A DNA stretch of 64,000 nt from Rehmannia glutinosa (GCA_016081115.2 CM071935.1:27948075-28012074), one strand, 5' to 3'. Positions 23,368 through 35,960 are shown, numbered from the stretch's first letter. Made by a program: numbers and translations. Notes: a model not told the origin generated them from the sequence alone.

Positions 23368-23377
23368 TCTGATACCA
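23366..23377 (-). other. Pararetroviral primer binding site (tRNA-Met)
   Basis: The minus strand reads TGGTATCAGAGC, an exact match to the initiator tRNA-Met primer site used by caulimovirids. By convention it marks nucleotide 1 of such genomes. No LTR end adjoins it, which argues against an LTR retrotransposon. Confidence 0.7.
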
Positions 23378-23424
23378 TTTTCGAGGATCGCAAGACCATG
23401 AGGAGTAAATGTAGATCATACAAT

Positions 23425-23634
23425 AAAATTTATGGCATAGGTGGTAAAGTGCAACAACTTTGAAGTTTAGAGGGTAAACTGTAAAACAACTTTCATATTA
23501 GCTAGGGGTAAATCTGTAATTTAAGGCAAAGTGTAAAATTTCGCATAGTTGGGAGGGTTAAGTGTAACAATTTAAAGTTCGTATGGTTAAGTGTAAAACT
23601 TCGAATAGTTTGGGGGGTTGAATGTTTTTATCCC
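23425..23634. repeat. Right terminal inverted repeat of the Mutator-like unit
   Basis: Several tandem sub-repeats of the form GGGTTAAGTGTAACAATTTA, inverted with respect to the left end. It is longer than the left arm because of an extra sub-repeat. Confidence 0.65.
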
Positions 23635-23643
23635 TTATAAAAT

Positions 23644-24640
23644 TGACAAACGAATAAGACAAGCAAAACCCTAGTGTTTTTTAGTGTAGAGAGAGGGATT
23701 TTTACATAACAAAGAATCTGTGGAGTTAGAGGTGTCATAAAAAGAGGGGCAATAAGAGAATCATTTGAAGAAAAAGAAAACGATTTGGAGGGGTAGTTGC
23801 GTTGAATATAAATGTTAGCCTCTGATGCCTTTTACTTAAAAACTAAAAAGAAAACGAAAAAAAAAGAAGAAAAAAAAAGTGTATTGTAAAAGAGACTTGG
23901 ATCAATGGCAATGAGTTGGGTCAGGTCAATTGGCCCGAGCTTATTGGGCCAAGTCAAGAAATCGGGATTGGGTTGGTCTGAAATTTCGTCAAGTCATTAT
24001 TTTTGGCGGGTCCTCTCAATTAAATAACACTTTTAACGTGTATTCTTGGTTGGGCCTGTTGGGTCCATCAGACTTCAGTTCATTCCTTTTCAGGTAACTA
24101 GAACTGAAATCCAACCCGGCCTTGTGTGCGGGCTGGTCGGGCCTTGTCTCTAGGAAAATTTTTGCTAGTTCTAGTCGTTCATCAGAAAGACCATTTAAAT
24201 CTTTTGTGAGCTGCGATGGATGTAATAAATAATTTCTAGGGTCATATCTACTAGTGAGCCTTTGATGAATCTTAACTTGAATGCTACAAACCCCTTGAGC
24301 TGAAGTTCTCACAAATTATTGTACTTTTAATGACAGTGGAAAGAATTGAGGATGTGAATTGGGCTGCAATGAATCGAAATAAGAAGGGTAAAAACGCAAA
24401 GAGCGTATCTTTTCAAAAGACATCCAATTTTCTATTAAGACTCGTTTTCTTGAAGGAAATGACATTTCAAACTCATCAGCAAAAGTTGTTAGCATAAGGT
24501 AGAAAATGTGAAAGCACTTTTAATCATTATAATGAAAATCTTTACGCCCCGTGGACGGAAACATGACTGAAATATAAATAAATGGTTAACCCCTCTTGGG
24601 CAGCAACAAACTGAACAAAATAAAGTAAAATATACTAAGG
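23644..24640. other. Spacer between the Mutator-like unit and a gypsy fragment
   Basis: About 1 kb. A minus-strand open stretch at 24016-24312 carries no recognised domain. A poly-A-rich patch lies near 23845-23880. Nothing else is supported. Confidence 0.5.
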
Positions 24641-24699
24641 CCTTTGGAAGGCTTGATGGGAGTTGGTGTAGATGGAAGCTAAGGAGAATTAAATTCATC

Positions 24700-26391
24700 T
24701 TAAATGTCGTCATTTGGTGTCTCCGGATAATCCCTATGTCTAGTGGCGCCTATCTCTGTCTTCTGGACTGTTCTGGCCAAAGGAAAAGTGTTGGTGAGGT
24801 TATCCGAAGCCGACCTAGGAGGTGATGTCCGTAGCTCATGTCGTGGGGGCAGAGTATTTTCAGAGTGATGAGTCGGACTGTCCTCCCCATGCAATGTAGG
24901 GCATCCCAGTTTTTGTCCTCCCGAGTCTGATGAGGATCCGGGTAATCCACGTATTCTTGCAGGTGGCCTCTCCGAATCAACTTCTCTATAGAGGCTTTCA
25001 ACTAGATGCAAGCCTTAATGGTGTGTTTTTTATCGTGATGGATATAATAGAAATGTTTGGACTTCTGCCGCCCCTAGCTGTCTCTCATCTCCCACGGAGG
25101 TTCTAAAATTTTCTTTCTCCGAGCGGTGGCCAATATTTCCAATAGCGGCGTGTTCAATGGAATTATTATCTGCCTCGATTTCTTCTCACGGCTTCTAAGC
25201 TGACTCTAGAGATCTTCTTTGGCCTTTCGCTTGTTCCTATGTGTGGCTTTAATACTTCATCTCCCTTGCGGGCGCTCTTCTGGAGTGGGCGCCTCTTCTT
25301 GGATTGGGGAGAGTTCCTTTCTTTGAGATGCCCTAAGCACGCTCTTGGAGGGCGATACGTCGCTACATCCTAGTCAATGTCTCTTGTTGGATGTTAGTTA
25401 CTTCATTTGCAGTGTCCACGAGTTGTCCCATAGGATTGCATAATGGCGCTTCCACCTCTCGCTGGAGTAGGTTTGTGATGGTCTCGTGGCTCTTTATGTT
25501 GGCGAGAAACTATTGTACGAAAGCCTCTATGAACTAGTGCATCATGATAATGGAGTCCTCCGGTAGCTGACCGAACTAAGCCCGGGCTTGCCTGGTCAAG
25601 GTACTTAGAAAGGCTTTATAGTAGGTGGCATCCGTCATCTCATAGAGGTATGCCTCCGCATAAAACTTGTTCATATGCTCTCGAGGATCTCCGGTTCTAT
25701 CATACTCTGGGAGGTTGGATGCCCTAATTCCTGGGGGGTAGCTGCTCCCCTAAAATGTCAGTGCTTTGTGGACTCCCCTTTTCCAAAGTTGTAGCTTGTG
25801 GATGAGTATGGTTGTACAGTGTTGCTTGAGTTCCCTTTATCGCAAGCATCACTTCTTGGTTTTTGTCGCGTCCTTCATCTCATTTTCCTTGTCCTTTTGG
25901 GTCAAGGTCTTCATTGGTCGGCAATGATTGGTATAACGCTCCATTGGCTCCGATCGCAGCATAATGCCTCAATGCATTCCGTGCAACTTCTTCTAACATG
26001 ATTTGAAGAGTTTCCTTGGTCAGACAAATTTCTTCAGTGGGCGGAGCACCTCTGGGTGGAGGCGGCGATGCCCTTATTTCTTGCGGGAGTGGCAGCGCCC
26101 TTCCAGTGGAATGGTCATTGTCCTTTCGCTGTCTTGATGGTCTTCCTTCATGTTGGTCTTTGGTACCATGGCCTGCATCTTGAGGTCCGACTTTCCGTGC
26201 TGGTGATTGAGTTCACATCTTCGTGTACTTTGGCCAGTTCCCATAGATATCGCCAAAATGATGCTGCTTTTTCGAGCAGATCACCCAAGTCAATTGAGTT
26301 GACCAAAATCCTCTTCCTGAGAGGGAAGTCTACAAGCTTGTCCTCTTCCCGAAGGGGAAGTCTTCTCATCTTATGCTCCTTGAACAGCTAA
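24700..26391 (-). pseudogene. Broken gypsy gag (Retrotrans_gag type)
   Basis: In minus-strand order: an N-terminal Arg/Glu-rich part (26148-26369, MRRLPLREEDKLVDFPLRKR). Then the gag core at about 25560-25720 reads EYDRTGDPREHMNKFYAEAY followed by a TLTRQARA-stop-FGQLP segment, the usual ARAWF tryptophan having become a stop. A C-terminal motif near 24950-25060 follows, with HHDKKHTIKACI and then LKASIEKLIRRGHLQEYVD. The latter corresponds to the FHxDHGHxTxxCxxLK signature of Tat-clade gag. Several in-frame stops are present. Confidence 0.65.
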
Positions 26392-26665
26392 CACCTTTGA
26401 TTGGGAACTTGCCTACACATACGTGCAAACGTTAGATCGCCCCGAGGGTTGTCCCAGGGAGGCCCTCTGATGCTCAAGTCCACACGGTGGACGAGAGAGA
26501 AACTAAGATAGTAAACGAATATTGAATGGGTAGGAAAATAATTAATTATGAGTTTATTACTTACAACTAATAGGAGGGACCTTTTTATACTTGGGAGATG
26601 GGCCTCATGGGTCGTATAAGAGAATTTGGGTCATTCCTTGTAGGAGAAAACGACCGCCAACTCTA

Positions 26666-28760
26666 TGTTGGGTTTCGCAAATCCGGGATGGGCAAACGCA
26701 GCAGAAAGTAAAATTTACATAATAGTAAACATGCATATAACAACTTATATCTAATCCTGATATTCCGTGCGAATTTTCGGATGGCGTTTCGAATTATCCT
26801 TTAATAAAGTTAAAGTTGCGAAATCATACCTTTTGCGAAAACTCCTTTTCTCACGTAGCGCGAGTAAGAAGGAATCTGAATTCCTACCAGTAGGGTAAAT
26901 CCTCGTAATCTTTCGTCAACGCCTCGATCACACGAATGGGTTGGCCTCAGGAATCCAAGCGCCTTCCCTCCAAAGATAGTCCACACGAACAGATGAAACC
27001 TTCAAGTAGAATTTCGCTAGCAATCCTACTTGATCTTCTAATCTTGTTGTATGGGGTGTTTATGGATTGATGTAGAAGAAAAATAAGCCTTGGGATTCAC
27101 ACGGGATGAAAGGACTTCACAATTTTGAACACAAAATTTTTGACCAAGTGAGAGAGAGAGGGGCGACAACAGGCATCCTTTTTTGTGTAAGATTGTGTAC
27201 AAAATTGTTCCCAAGCTCTTGTATATATAGTTGATAATTTAGGGTTTAATTAGAATCCTATTCCAACTTGGAAACTATTTTTCTTGCCAACAAAGTAATA
27301 CAAGTTATGGTAGGAGTCTAACTCTTCCATAAGTTAATTTCGTAATCCAATTAGGAAACTTCTACATTATCCAATTGCTTGATAGGCCCTGCTACGCGTA
27401 CTTATTAAATTGGGCTAGACCATTTAATTTTAATTAAAGGTCCATTAATTAATTCTCCAATTAATTAATTTGGCACATTTAATTTAATTGATCTCCATCA
27501 ATTAATTCCATCAAGCCCAATTAAGTAATCCAATTATTTAATTGACTAAATTAATTTATCTATTAAATTAATTTAGATTTCTTATAGTTAATTAACCGCA
27601 TTAATTAATTATTTCACTCCAACTTGGGTTTCCTAACATTTATTAGGTTCAATTAAATAATCTTATTATTTAATTAAATATTTAATCCATCAAGTGAATT
27701 AAATTAAGACCCCATTTAATTAATCTCTATTAATTAAACATGTTCAACTCTTTGAATCAATCCAAGATTAGAAAAGTTCCATCTCGTCTTTTGTGTGTGA
27801 CCCTTTAGGTTCACAACTAAGCTAGCAGTGGGCTTGCAACGTTTGCAACTTATAATATCATACATATTTCGATTAATTTTCCAATTAATTAATTCGTTTG
27901 AAATTAACTCCTTAATTTCAAGAACCTCACAAATTAAGGGAAACACCTAGCAAGTGCATCTCGATTACCTAGTCTTAGGTGAATAGCAAGCGAACCTATT
28001 TGTTATACGAATACGATGCAGATACAGTCCCTCTGTCATCTAAGCTCCCGATTAAGTCAAGGGTATGTAATTTGCTATGATCTCATTTCAAGTCACTTTG
28101 ATCCTTTCATGAATCACTATTCATTGCCCTGGTCAAGGTCTTGTTTGGATCAACGATTATGAAAACATAGAGATTCACCTAGTCCATAGGTGACAGATTC
28201 TTTATCGGCGACTCATTAGTCCCCATACATAAAGACTAGGCACCCAACGTAAACCCCTTACGATTGTCAAGCAATCGGGAGATGCGTCAAAGTGCATAGT
28301 GTTATGCGCAAGACTACTATGGTCCCTCAAGTCTAAGGACTAATTAAAGCACTATCGTAAAATAGGAAATTCTTTATTCGACATACAATTCCACTAAGAA
28401 TTTCCACTGGGTCGTTCAGTGTACTTGTTCTCCAACAAGCACCTACATACATGCACTAGCATCCCTATGCGAATATCTATGGAATGAGATAATTCTCCTT
28501 TCGAGCATGCATCATATGTGCGAGTCTCCTGGGCTTATCGATGTCCTATATCAATGAACCATTGACTCAGAACATAATTTAAGACCACAGCCATAGAGAC
28601 GCCATTCCATGATTCCCATCAAATGCGTAACCACGTCCCGTAGCTAAATGTGATCTAGGAATTTATCCAATTGATAAAACAATTAATGATAAAGATAAAT
28701 ACCTTTATTAATAAATATTATGAATAAGATTTTCTTTACAAGAGTATAAAATACTTGCCA
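26666..28760 (-). repeat. Probable solo copia LTR
   Basis: About 2.1 kb from TGTTGGGTTTCGC to ACTTGCCA, with TTAATTAATTA-rich middle sequence. I recognise this kind of long LTR from plant copia elements in minus orientation. No primer site or coding sequence is attached on either side, so it looks solo. Flanks (ctcta on the left, ctaat or cacta on the right) do not give a clean duplication, so the exact ends are uncertain. Confidence 0.45.
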
Positions 28761-28956
28761 CTAATTGGCTCGCTGGACACTACTCTAGAGTCGGGAACGT
28801 CAGGCGAGAAGATAGACCGCCAAGAAGATGCGACAATCTCCTTCTTTTGGAAGGACGCCCTTCACCAGCTCGGAGAGCTCAAGGGAGCATCCTTCTTTGC
28901 TCAATGAGGTGACCATGCCCGACTCAGGAGGTGCCTTTCCTCCCCTTAAGGGAGCC

Positions 28957-30392
28957 TATTGGGAAATTTTTTATGATGATATGTAAAACTTAGATTAGGA
29001 AGTTGACACCCCATTTTTCTGTTGTATATTCAACTATGTAATAGATAGAATCTATGAAGATGAGTCGAAGCAACCAAGTTGAAGATTGCAGAAGTTGACT
29101 GAAGATCAAAGTGAAGAATCAACTGAGTGTCGAGGAAGAAGTTTCAGTCAAGTATCAAAAAGTTATCTCAGTCAGCAGACTGACAGCCAAGTCACTCCCA
29201 GATAAGTGGAGAAGACTATCAAAGGGGCTCAACATCAAAAAGGACTCAAGAAAGCTGAAGATGTTCGTTGACAAGTAAAGTTAAATCTTTGCTGAAAGAG
29301 GAAAAAAGACAAATTGCAACCTTAAAGCTGTTTTGCTGAAAGAGTGCAAAAAGCTGGGAACCAATGGGTGTTCCTGCACACCTGCCATGTTTGAGGCTAA
29401 CCTACAGAGCATTAATACAAGGTTGGGTCAACATCAAATGTTGCATAACAAGACAAGCCAATGCCCACGAATTGGAGTTTGAAAATGCATCTATCTCTTC
29501 AACGGATGCATTTTCAAACTGCCACTATAAAAGGCTGAGGAATTCATTTGAGAGAGTACGAAGCAACAACCACATACCTGCAAACATTCAAGCAAAGAGC
29601 AAAATACTCTCAAGTAGTACATTATATCCCTAAAACTCTAAGTATATCGATCCAACACACTCAGTGAAGGAAAGAAAAAGCTTCAAACTGTTGAACAGGA
29701 AACTTGTAATTCAAAGACAAAGGGGTCTGCACATCCAAGATTGAAGGAAGTGCAGTGAGGTTCTAGTTGAACCAGGCTTTGGATTGTTGGAGGGCTACGT
29801 GATCAAATCCAAGAATCTGAAGGAGCTGAAGTAGCAGGACAACCGTCTTGTGAAGAGTTGAGTCCCAGGAGTGAAGCCAGTTGTGTGATAAAGGCTTGCT
29901 TGGACTGTTATCCATTTTGTAACTCGTTGTTGGATTAGTGGACTACCTCCATGAGTTGGAGAAGAGTGGAGTAGAGGAATTACCCCATCCTCGAACCTCT
30001 ATAAATTGCTCTGTCATTTACTTTTAGCACATTTATTTCTTGTACATTTATGTGTGCTGATTGATAAGTTTGCTAAGTCTACTGATAATAACTTAACATA
30101 AAAGCAAGTATTGAAAACATATTCCAAACTAAAGGTGTAGGACTTCCGCTGAAAACCAAGTTAGCTATATTTATAAAAAGGTCACTTCACTCAACTGAGT
30201 TATTCTATCAACAACTCTCTTGAGTCTGTTTAGTGGCTAACTCTACTGTTGAGGTTGAACTAAGCTCGTCCCTCAAGGACTACGCTGACTTGTGATTAAA
30301 ACTCTGATTTGGAGAAAAATCAAAAATTGGTTAAGTCAATTCAACCCCCCTCCTCATTGTAGACTTAACACAAACACCTCTTGGGACCTACA
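28957..30392 (+). repeat. 5' LTR of copia element C
   Basis: On the plus strand it is homologous to the reverse complement of the element A LTR at both ends: the start shares ATGTAAAACTTAGA and AGTTG.CACCCCAT, and the end shares CTTGGGACCTACA. The first bases are TATTGGG where A has TGTTAGT, so the terminal TG is mutated. It is followed by an intact primer site. Confidence 0.8.
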
Positions 30393-30394
30393 AG

Positions 30395-30408
30395 TGGTAT
30401 CAGAGCGG
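30395..30408 (+). other. Primer binding site of element C (tRNA-Met)
   Basis: TGGTATCAGAGCGG begins 2 bp after the LTR, the same spacing as in element A. Confidence 0.85.
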
Positions 30409-30512
30409 TTAGTTTAAAGAACCTTCCGCACTGGTTACTGAACTAGATCTCAATCTTTTTCAAAGATACAACACTTGCTGTTTTTAAAACTTTCTTCTGA
30501 AAAGTTATTATC

Positions 30513-31178
30513 ATTGAAGCAAATCTATCTCGCATTCTTATATTCATTGTTGAGGATCTTGATGACTGGAAGATTCATATGCAGGCACATCTTTCAGCAC
30601 TACACGATGAGATGTGGTTCGTCATTGAGGATGGACCAATACAAATAATGAAAGTGAACACAGCTGTAAGGGCTACTGCACCTGCTGCTGAATGAGATGA
30701 TGTTGTAGTACCTGATGTACCTACTTCACCAAGGCCTGCTATGGTCGAAAAACCAAGATGCGAATGGGCCAATGAGGACAGAAAAAGATACAACATGGAC
30801 AATGTTGCCAAGGACTTTCTCTACAAAACCCTCGATAAAGCCATGTTCAACAAAGTTAAATCATGCAGGACGGCTCGCGAGATATGGTAAAAGTTAACTT
30901 TAATTTGCGAATGATCAGGGCAAATTAAAGAAAATAAATTAACTGTTGTTGTACAAAAAATTGAAAATTTTAAAATGCTTGCAGGTGAAATTCTGGATCA
31001 GCTGGATGTCAGATTTACAGAGATTACAAATGAGCTTTCTGTTATGGGAAATGAATACACACAGAAGGAGATGTGTATGAAAATACTAAGGTCACTCCGC
31101 GCTGGGTGGGAAATGAAGGTGATGGCCTTGCCCACTTTATCCTACAAGGCCATGCAGCCCATCAACCTAAGTATATAA
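30513..31178 (+). pseudogene. Truncated copia gag of element C
   Basis: Homologous to element A gag. The position of the start codon is ATT at 30513-30515 (A has ATG). Segments DWKIHMQAHLSALHDEMWFV (about 30560-30620) and ILDQLDVRFTEITNELSVM plus GWEMKVMALP (30975-31178) are the UBN2-type copia gag. Frames shift between them. Element sequence seems to end near 31270; no pol follows. Confidence 0.75.
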
Positions 31179-31269
31179 AGGTCCATCCAGCTCATTTGTA
31201 AGTAAGTTCTATTAATGTCTGCAAATTACATTCCCCTGCTACAGATTTTTCTCCTACAGTTACTGACTT

Positions 31270-31677
31270 GAGCATCAGATGGGACTCCCTAGGACCACCC
31301 TAGAGACCCCCTAACTTTGTTCAATGTGTTCCAGGCTAGTTTCCATCGAAGATTCTACCAACTCTGGAGAAGAAGTTGGACCGACTTATCAACTTCCTTG
31401 ACTTTGAGTGAGCTGTGGAAAAAAGTAGCATCACATATGAACTCATGATTAATTCAAATTTTCACATGAAACACAGACACATAACTAAGTATTGAAATAT
31501 TAAAAAAAAAATTATCATTATTTTTTTAGGAATTGATTATGAGTGATGGTGCGTGATTATCAGCCACAAGATTTGACAAGAACACTTAAAAAAAAAGAAG
31601 AAGAAGCATAATCACACATGAAGATTGAAATGTGCAAATCCAATTGTTCCTTTTTTAAAAAAAAAAATTCTTGTGAT

Positions 31678-31679
<2 letters not shown>
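31270..31679. other. Spacer after the truncated element C
   Basis: Contains homopolymer A and T runs and no recognised gene. The point where element C homology ends could be a deletion breakpoint. Confidence 0.5.

Positions 31680-31709
<30 letters not shown>
31680..31709. repeat. (TA)n microsatellite
   Basis: About 15 TA units. With the array at 32674-32713 it brackets the TTGCTTA-rich segment. Confidence 0.9.
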
Positions 31710-31712
<3 letters not shown>

Positions 31713-32672
31713 TTGGATCTGGTCCATATAATTTAGATAAGTACGTGAGACCAAATATGGAGCCTTGACCTCTTCTTTTTAACGATGCAGATTTAATTAA
31801 TTTTTATTTTAGTTTATATTTAATTAATGGTTGTTAAGGATAAGTAGGTAATATTGTTTTAATATCAGTAAAAAACGGTGGTTATTTTTGGTAGTGCCCG
31901 TTCATATTCTGGATTTTTTGGGATTTGTTTGAAAATGTATCTCTTACCTTATCCGCTGTGAAAATTATGTTACTTATTGAGGACAAATATGTTGCTTCTT
32001 TTGGATATGTTTGAAAATGTATCTCTAAAATTCTCTCTTTCCTTTCACAGTCAAACTTGCAATTAATATTGGCGCATTCCGTTGTGCGAAATATGTTGCT
32101 TATTGAGGACAAATGTGTTGCTTATTTAGACAGACAATGTTGCAACCACAAACTATTCCATTCGATTCGTCTTTTTATATATATGTAATTTTGTTGCTTA
32201 TTTATGTCAACTATGTTGCTTATTAAGGACAAATATGTTGCTTATTTAGGTAGACAATGTTGCTAAGTAAGTATGTTGCTTTTTTATGTGGACTGTGTTG
32301 CTTATTGAAGACAATTATTTTGCTTATTTAAGTAGATAATGTTGCTAAGATGGGTGTAAATGTGTTGATTTAAATAGGTCATGTCTTGTATATATATTTT
32401 TTTGTTGCTTTTTTATGTCAACCGTGTTGCTTATTGATAACAAATAAGTTGCTTAGACATTGTATATTTGTTGCTTACAAATATTACTTAATTTTGCTAT
32501 GGTTTTAGATGGTAAAATAATATCTATGATGTTGTATGCAACTTTCCTAATTTCATGGGATATGATTGATTGGTTTGGACTAATATACCCCATTTATCAA
32601 TCTAATTAGGTATTTTTATATATTTTAAGCATTTTATTATTAGTCATTGAAATTTGTTGATCTGTGGTCCAG

Positions 32673-32673
<1 letters not shown>
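31710..32673. repeat. Segment rich in irregular TTGCTTATT repeats between two TA arrays
   Basis: The motif (T)GTTGCTTATT or variants occurs more than a dozen times between about 31960 and 32480, with GGACAAATATG between some copies. The reverse-complement motif AATAAGCAACA dominates the tandem repeat at 39065-39425. The ends show weak inverted similarity (ATCTGGTCC near 31716; GGTCCAGTT near 32667). Likely a non-autonomous transposon related to element H. No coding potential seen. Confidence 0.4.

Positions 32674-32713
<40 letters not shown>
32674..32713. repeat. (TA)n microsatellite at left edge of element H
   Basis: About 20 TA units immediately before the left inverted repeat of H. Confidence 0.9.
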
Positions 32714-32716
<3 letters not shown>

Positions 32717-32765
32717 AAAGGGTTATATGAGACCACCTCATAGGGTGAATCCATAGGGACCAATT

Positions 32766-34218
32766 TGTTCGACCGCTAAACAACTGTAAAAGTCTAACAA
32801 TCCTCGTAAGAGAACGAGATCAATTTTAGGATAACAAGTTAACCACAAGTCGTCTCTCAAAGAAGACTTAGCCGGCAAATAATTATTATGTATCACAATA
32901 AACAAAAATAAATCCTAAACACTCTAACCAGATTTGTTGGTTTTAAATAAACTAAAAGAAAACAATTAAAAAGACGAATCAAAACTGAGCACGAATAAAC
33001 TTGGAGAAAAAGATATGGAAAAAAGTCTAGGATTATGGATTCATCTCATCAAACTTGCAAGCAGAATATCAATTAATTGATCATGTGGTTAACAAATATA
33101 ACAAACATGTAAAGACTAGATCTAGATCTGATAACTTTCGTATTCACAGATTAGGGCTATCCCAATAATTTGCTATTTTCATTAAACCTAGGGTTAGATA
33201 ATACATCTCTGATTCATATCTAACCCCCTGAATAAATTTAGTCCATGAATAATATCTTCGATTGATCTCAATTATTCCCCCAAAATAATCAAAAGTTAAT
33301 CATACAATCAATTATCAAATAAAGCAATTCATTCAGGAAAGCAAATCAATTAATCAATTCTCATGTTTGTTTGTTTGAATCAAATCATCATAATCCTAGA
33401 ACAAAGAAATTAGTTCATGCTTGGGTATGGGATCATAATCTCAATTGAAGGAAAGAAAATTATCATAAACATAATCATGCAATAATAATAATCACCCAAC
33501 AATTGAAACCAGACAAAAGAGATGAAAAAATCTTACTCTTTGATTAAAAAGCAAAAATAACTTCAAGGGGAAAAACCTAAGCAATCCCAATGTTGAAAGC
33601 AAGAGAAAAATACCAAAAAACTAAAGTATAGAAGTGCTATGAATGAGAGTATTGTATGTAATGATGAATTTTCGTGCATAGCCTTGGGTCCCTTTTATAG
33701 ATGCTTGGAGAGGTCACTTGCAGAGTTTGAGTAGGAAAAGGAGACCGATTCAGCCCCAGTTACATCGCATGCCCGTGTAATCCCACACGGCCAGGTCGTG
33801 CGATCGGAATTTGATATCGGTGTCTTCATGAAAGTTGTAGACCTTTCTCTTATTTTTCCATATCCACTTGACTCACCTCAATATCAATTTCGTAGAGGAA
33901 GTTATGGCCAAAATACTAAACTCTGCCAGTGCTGGAAACTGTTAGCGCGTTTTGATGTTTTTGAAGGAAATTTCCTTTTGTTTGACCTTTCATGCTTCTC
34001 TCCTTCATATTTTTGCTCGTACATTAGCTCTTGACCTATACATTGGAACGTTATATCACCTTTTATCCAATTTAGCTCCATTTTCTGCAAAATTCACAAA
34101 AGTACGCAATATCACGCCCAACAAGGGAAACCAAGCAAAACACACTGAATATGCGTGCAAATGCATCAAATATATATCATTTTAAACCCTCAAATTCCCG
34201 TATATTTTACACTCATTA
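32766..34218 (-). repeat. 3' LTR of element E
   Basis: Begins TGTTCGACCGCTAAAC and ends ...CACTCATTA, where the right LTR has CACTCATCA, so its terminal base pair is mutated. Aligns over its full length with 37129-38576, differing at only a few percent of positions by eye. Confidence 0.85.
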
Positions 34219-35802
34219 AAATCCCCCAAACTTAAAGCATTGCTCGTCCTCGAGTAAATTTAAAAAAATAATATAAGGGGTAAAAACGAATGAACACCCA
34301 AGAACACCATGAACAGTAAATAACATTTGACTTCATACTTAAGAAAACCATGTAATTCATAATCAAGAAGTCATCATTTATAAACTCGGCATAATCAATA
34401 CTCTCTTGGGTACTCGACATCGCGACTCACAAGAAGATAGTGTATCACTCGACTTTCAGAAGTGTAGGGATAGTGTTTTCGCTCAAATTCAATTCAGTGA
34501 ATGTAGAACTACCATAGGCTTGCAAATCGTCTAACATCTCGACCACTTTTGTGTGCATAATCTAAGAATAAATAAGGACTTTTATTAGGTTGTAATGTAG
34601 GTTCTTTGATAAGGGTAGGGAAATCTGAATTAAGTGACTTAACTTGAGCAAATTTAATTTAAGCATACAGACTTGCAATTCACCAACCCAAAATATCAGT
34701 TTTTTTTTTCAACTCAATTCCACCCTTATTTCTCCCTTTTTTTTTTCATTCTTAGTCCTTTTGCCTTTCTTATTTTTCTTTAGCCTCAAGCTCTCATTTT
34801 TCACAATTTTCAAATATTTTTTTTTTCTTTGCTCGATTTTCTCTATATAATTTTTTTTCCAGAGATTTTCTTTCTTTTTCGAGCTTCATGTATTTTTTTT
34901 TCATTTACCCAGATACTGCTCATCCCTCTTTCGTTTGCCAACTTCCTCTCTTTTCATAAAATTTCACCACATCTCCCTCAAACTTATTTATTTTCTATAG
35001 GCTCAAAAGATTTTAGGGATAAAAACATGTAAATTTTAAAGATCATTGTGGCTCAGAATAAAAGTTTTGGCTCAAAATTGGCTAACTAGGGAATCATGAG
35101 TTCATAGGTAGGCTTTTTAGGCTAAGTAGGCTAAACAAAGATGGCCTTAGATCATTTTCAAAAATTGCTCACACACGTGGCTTCAATGAAGATACCAGAG
35201 CAAGTTCTAGAGATCTATCAATCATGAATGACAAACTCAAGAAAAAAATAAGTCTGCAAAATATAAAACAGTTTAAGGTACAAAAGCTCACAGGCTTATT
35301 TTTCGCAACATACTCAAATACCAAATTTCTTAACACATGTCAAGCAAATAAATAACTTTTCTCCCAAGAATTTATTATATTATCCCCCAAGTAAGTTATC
35401 CCATGACATAAAATATTCATAGTAAAATCATAGGGAGCTGGGCATAAAAACTAAATTAAAACCACACACAAAAAGAATTAAACGTTCTAAAGCAGTAAAC
35501 GTGCTAAAACAAAAAACAATAATAAACAGAAAAATCGAGTTTTTTTTTCGAAAATTAACAATGCAAGTGCTTCTACATGTTGTCCTAAATGCAATGCAAA
35601 ATGCAACAGTACTAGATTACGCATTCTTGACAACCTCCCAAACTTAAAATATGTTTTGTCCCGAACATATGAGGAAATTATCAAAAGAAAGAGGAATGCG
35701 TAATAAATACTTACATGGATAGTTCCGATGAAGCCTCGTCAATTCGGAAACTGAAGGAGTAGAACGTACGGTTGGGTCGCGTGCGTCCACATACCCGTGT
35801 GC

Positions 35803-35960
35803 GTCTGTTTTTTTTTCGTTTTTTTTTTTCAAAATTTATTTTTTTTAATTTTTTTTTCGTTTTCTTTTTTCAGAATTTTTTTTTGTTTTTTTTTAATTTT
35901 TTTTAGAATTTATTTTATTTTCTTTTCATTTTTTTTTCAGAATTTTTTTTAAGTTATTAT
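35803..35960. repeat. T-rich tract (A-rich on element strand) inside element E
   Basis: Long T runs are broken by short CG, CAGAA and AAAATT interruptions, with a CAGAATTTTTTTT unit appearing at least three times. It lies between the protease and the 3' end of E. It may be slippage-prone. Confidence 0.75.

Larger units (their letters stand above)
17820..23400 (-). mobile_element. Endogenous pararetrovirus (Caulimoviridae-like), degenerate
   Basis: On the minus strand the order is tRNA-Met primer site (23366-23377), a long broken polyprotein with CP-type zinc knuckle, movement-protein, protease-like and RNase H regions (23285 to about 19630), an unassigned region, then a 35S-like promoter (18165-18245) and polyadenylation signal (17953-17958). 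This is the circular caulimovirid genome opened near its primer site. The phrase CTTGCGATC occurs near both ends (about 17825 and 23390), which may mark terminal redundancy. Frames are broken and RT is absent, so it is a fossil. Layout suggests a florendovirus- or petuvirus-like group; genus is not established. Confidence 0.75.
17158..23634. mobile_element. Mutator-like TIR unit enclosing an endogenous pararetrovirus
   Basis: A 9-bp direct repeat TTATAAAAT flanks the unit at 17149-17157 and 23635-23643. The ends are inverted: left GAGATAAATACACTTA, right (reverse complement) GGGATAAAAACATTCA, continuing as diverged inverted repeats of 130-200 bp made of sub-repeats like GGGGTAAAGTGTAAC. A 9-bp duplication with long TIRs is the hallmark of Mutator-like elements. 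No transposase is seen; the interior is mostly pararetroviral. Either the virus integrated into a non-autonomous element or the element formed around it. Confidence 0.65.
24640..28956 (-). mobile_element. Ty3/gypsy (Tat-like) fragment: gag and part of 5' LTR, split by another LTR
   Basis: Minus-strand gag (24700-26391) is preceded by non-coding sequence at 26392-26665 that resembles a Tat-type LTR or leader and is interrupted by the copia LTR at 26666-28760. About 200 bp of GC-richer sequence (28761-28956) seems to continue it. No pol or 3' LTR is found to the left. Exact ends could not be set. Confidence 0.5.

Noticed and set aside
24016..24312. 98-codon minus-strand frame as a possible gene fragment
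   Set aside because: No recognisable domain and no supporting signals; kept only as part of the spacer description.
28761..28956. GC-richer 200 bp before element C as an independent gene fragment
   Set aside because: More simply the continuation of the gypsy LTR or leader interrupted at 26666; no open frame of note.
29364..29633. 89-codon plus-strand frame in the LTR of element C
   Set aside because: Lies wholly in LTR sequence with no domain; LTRs do not normally encode proteins.
34644..35032. Plus-strand Phe-rich open frames in element E
   Set aside because: Low-complexity T-rich DNA in a retroelement interior; no domain and wrong strand for the element.
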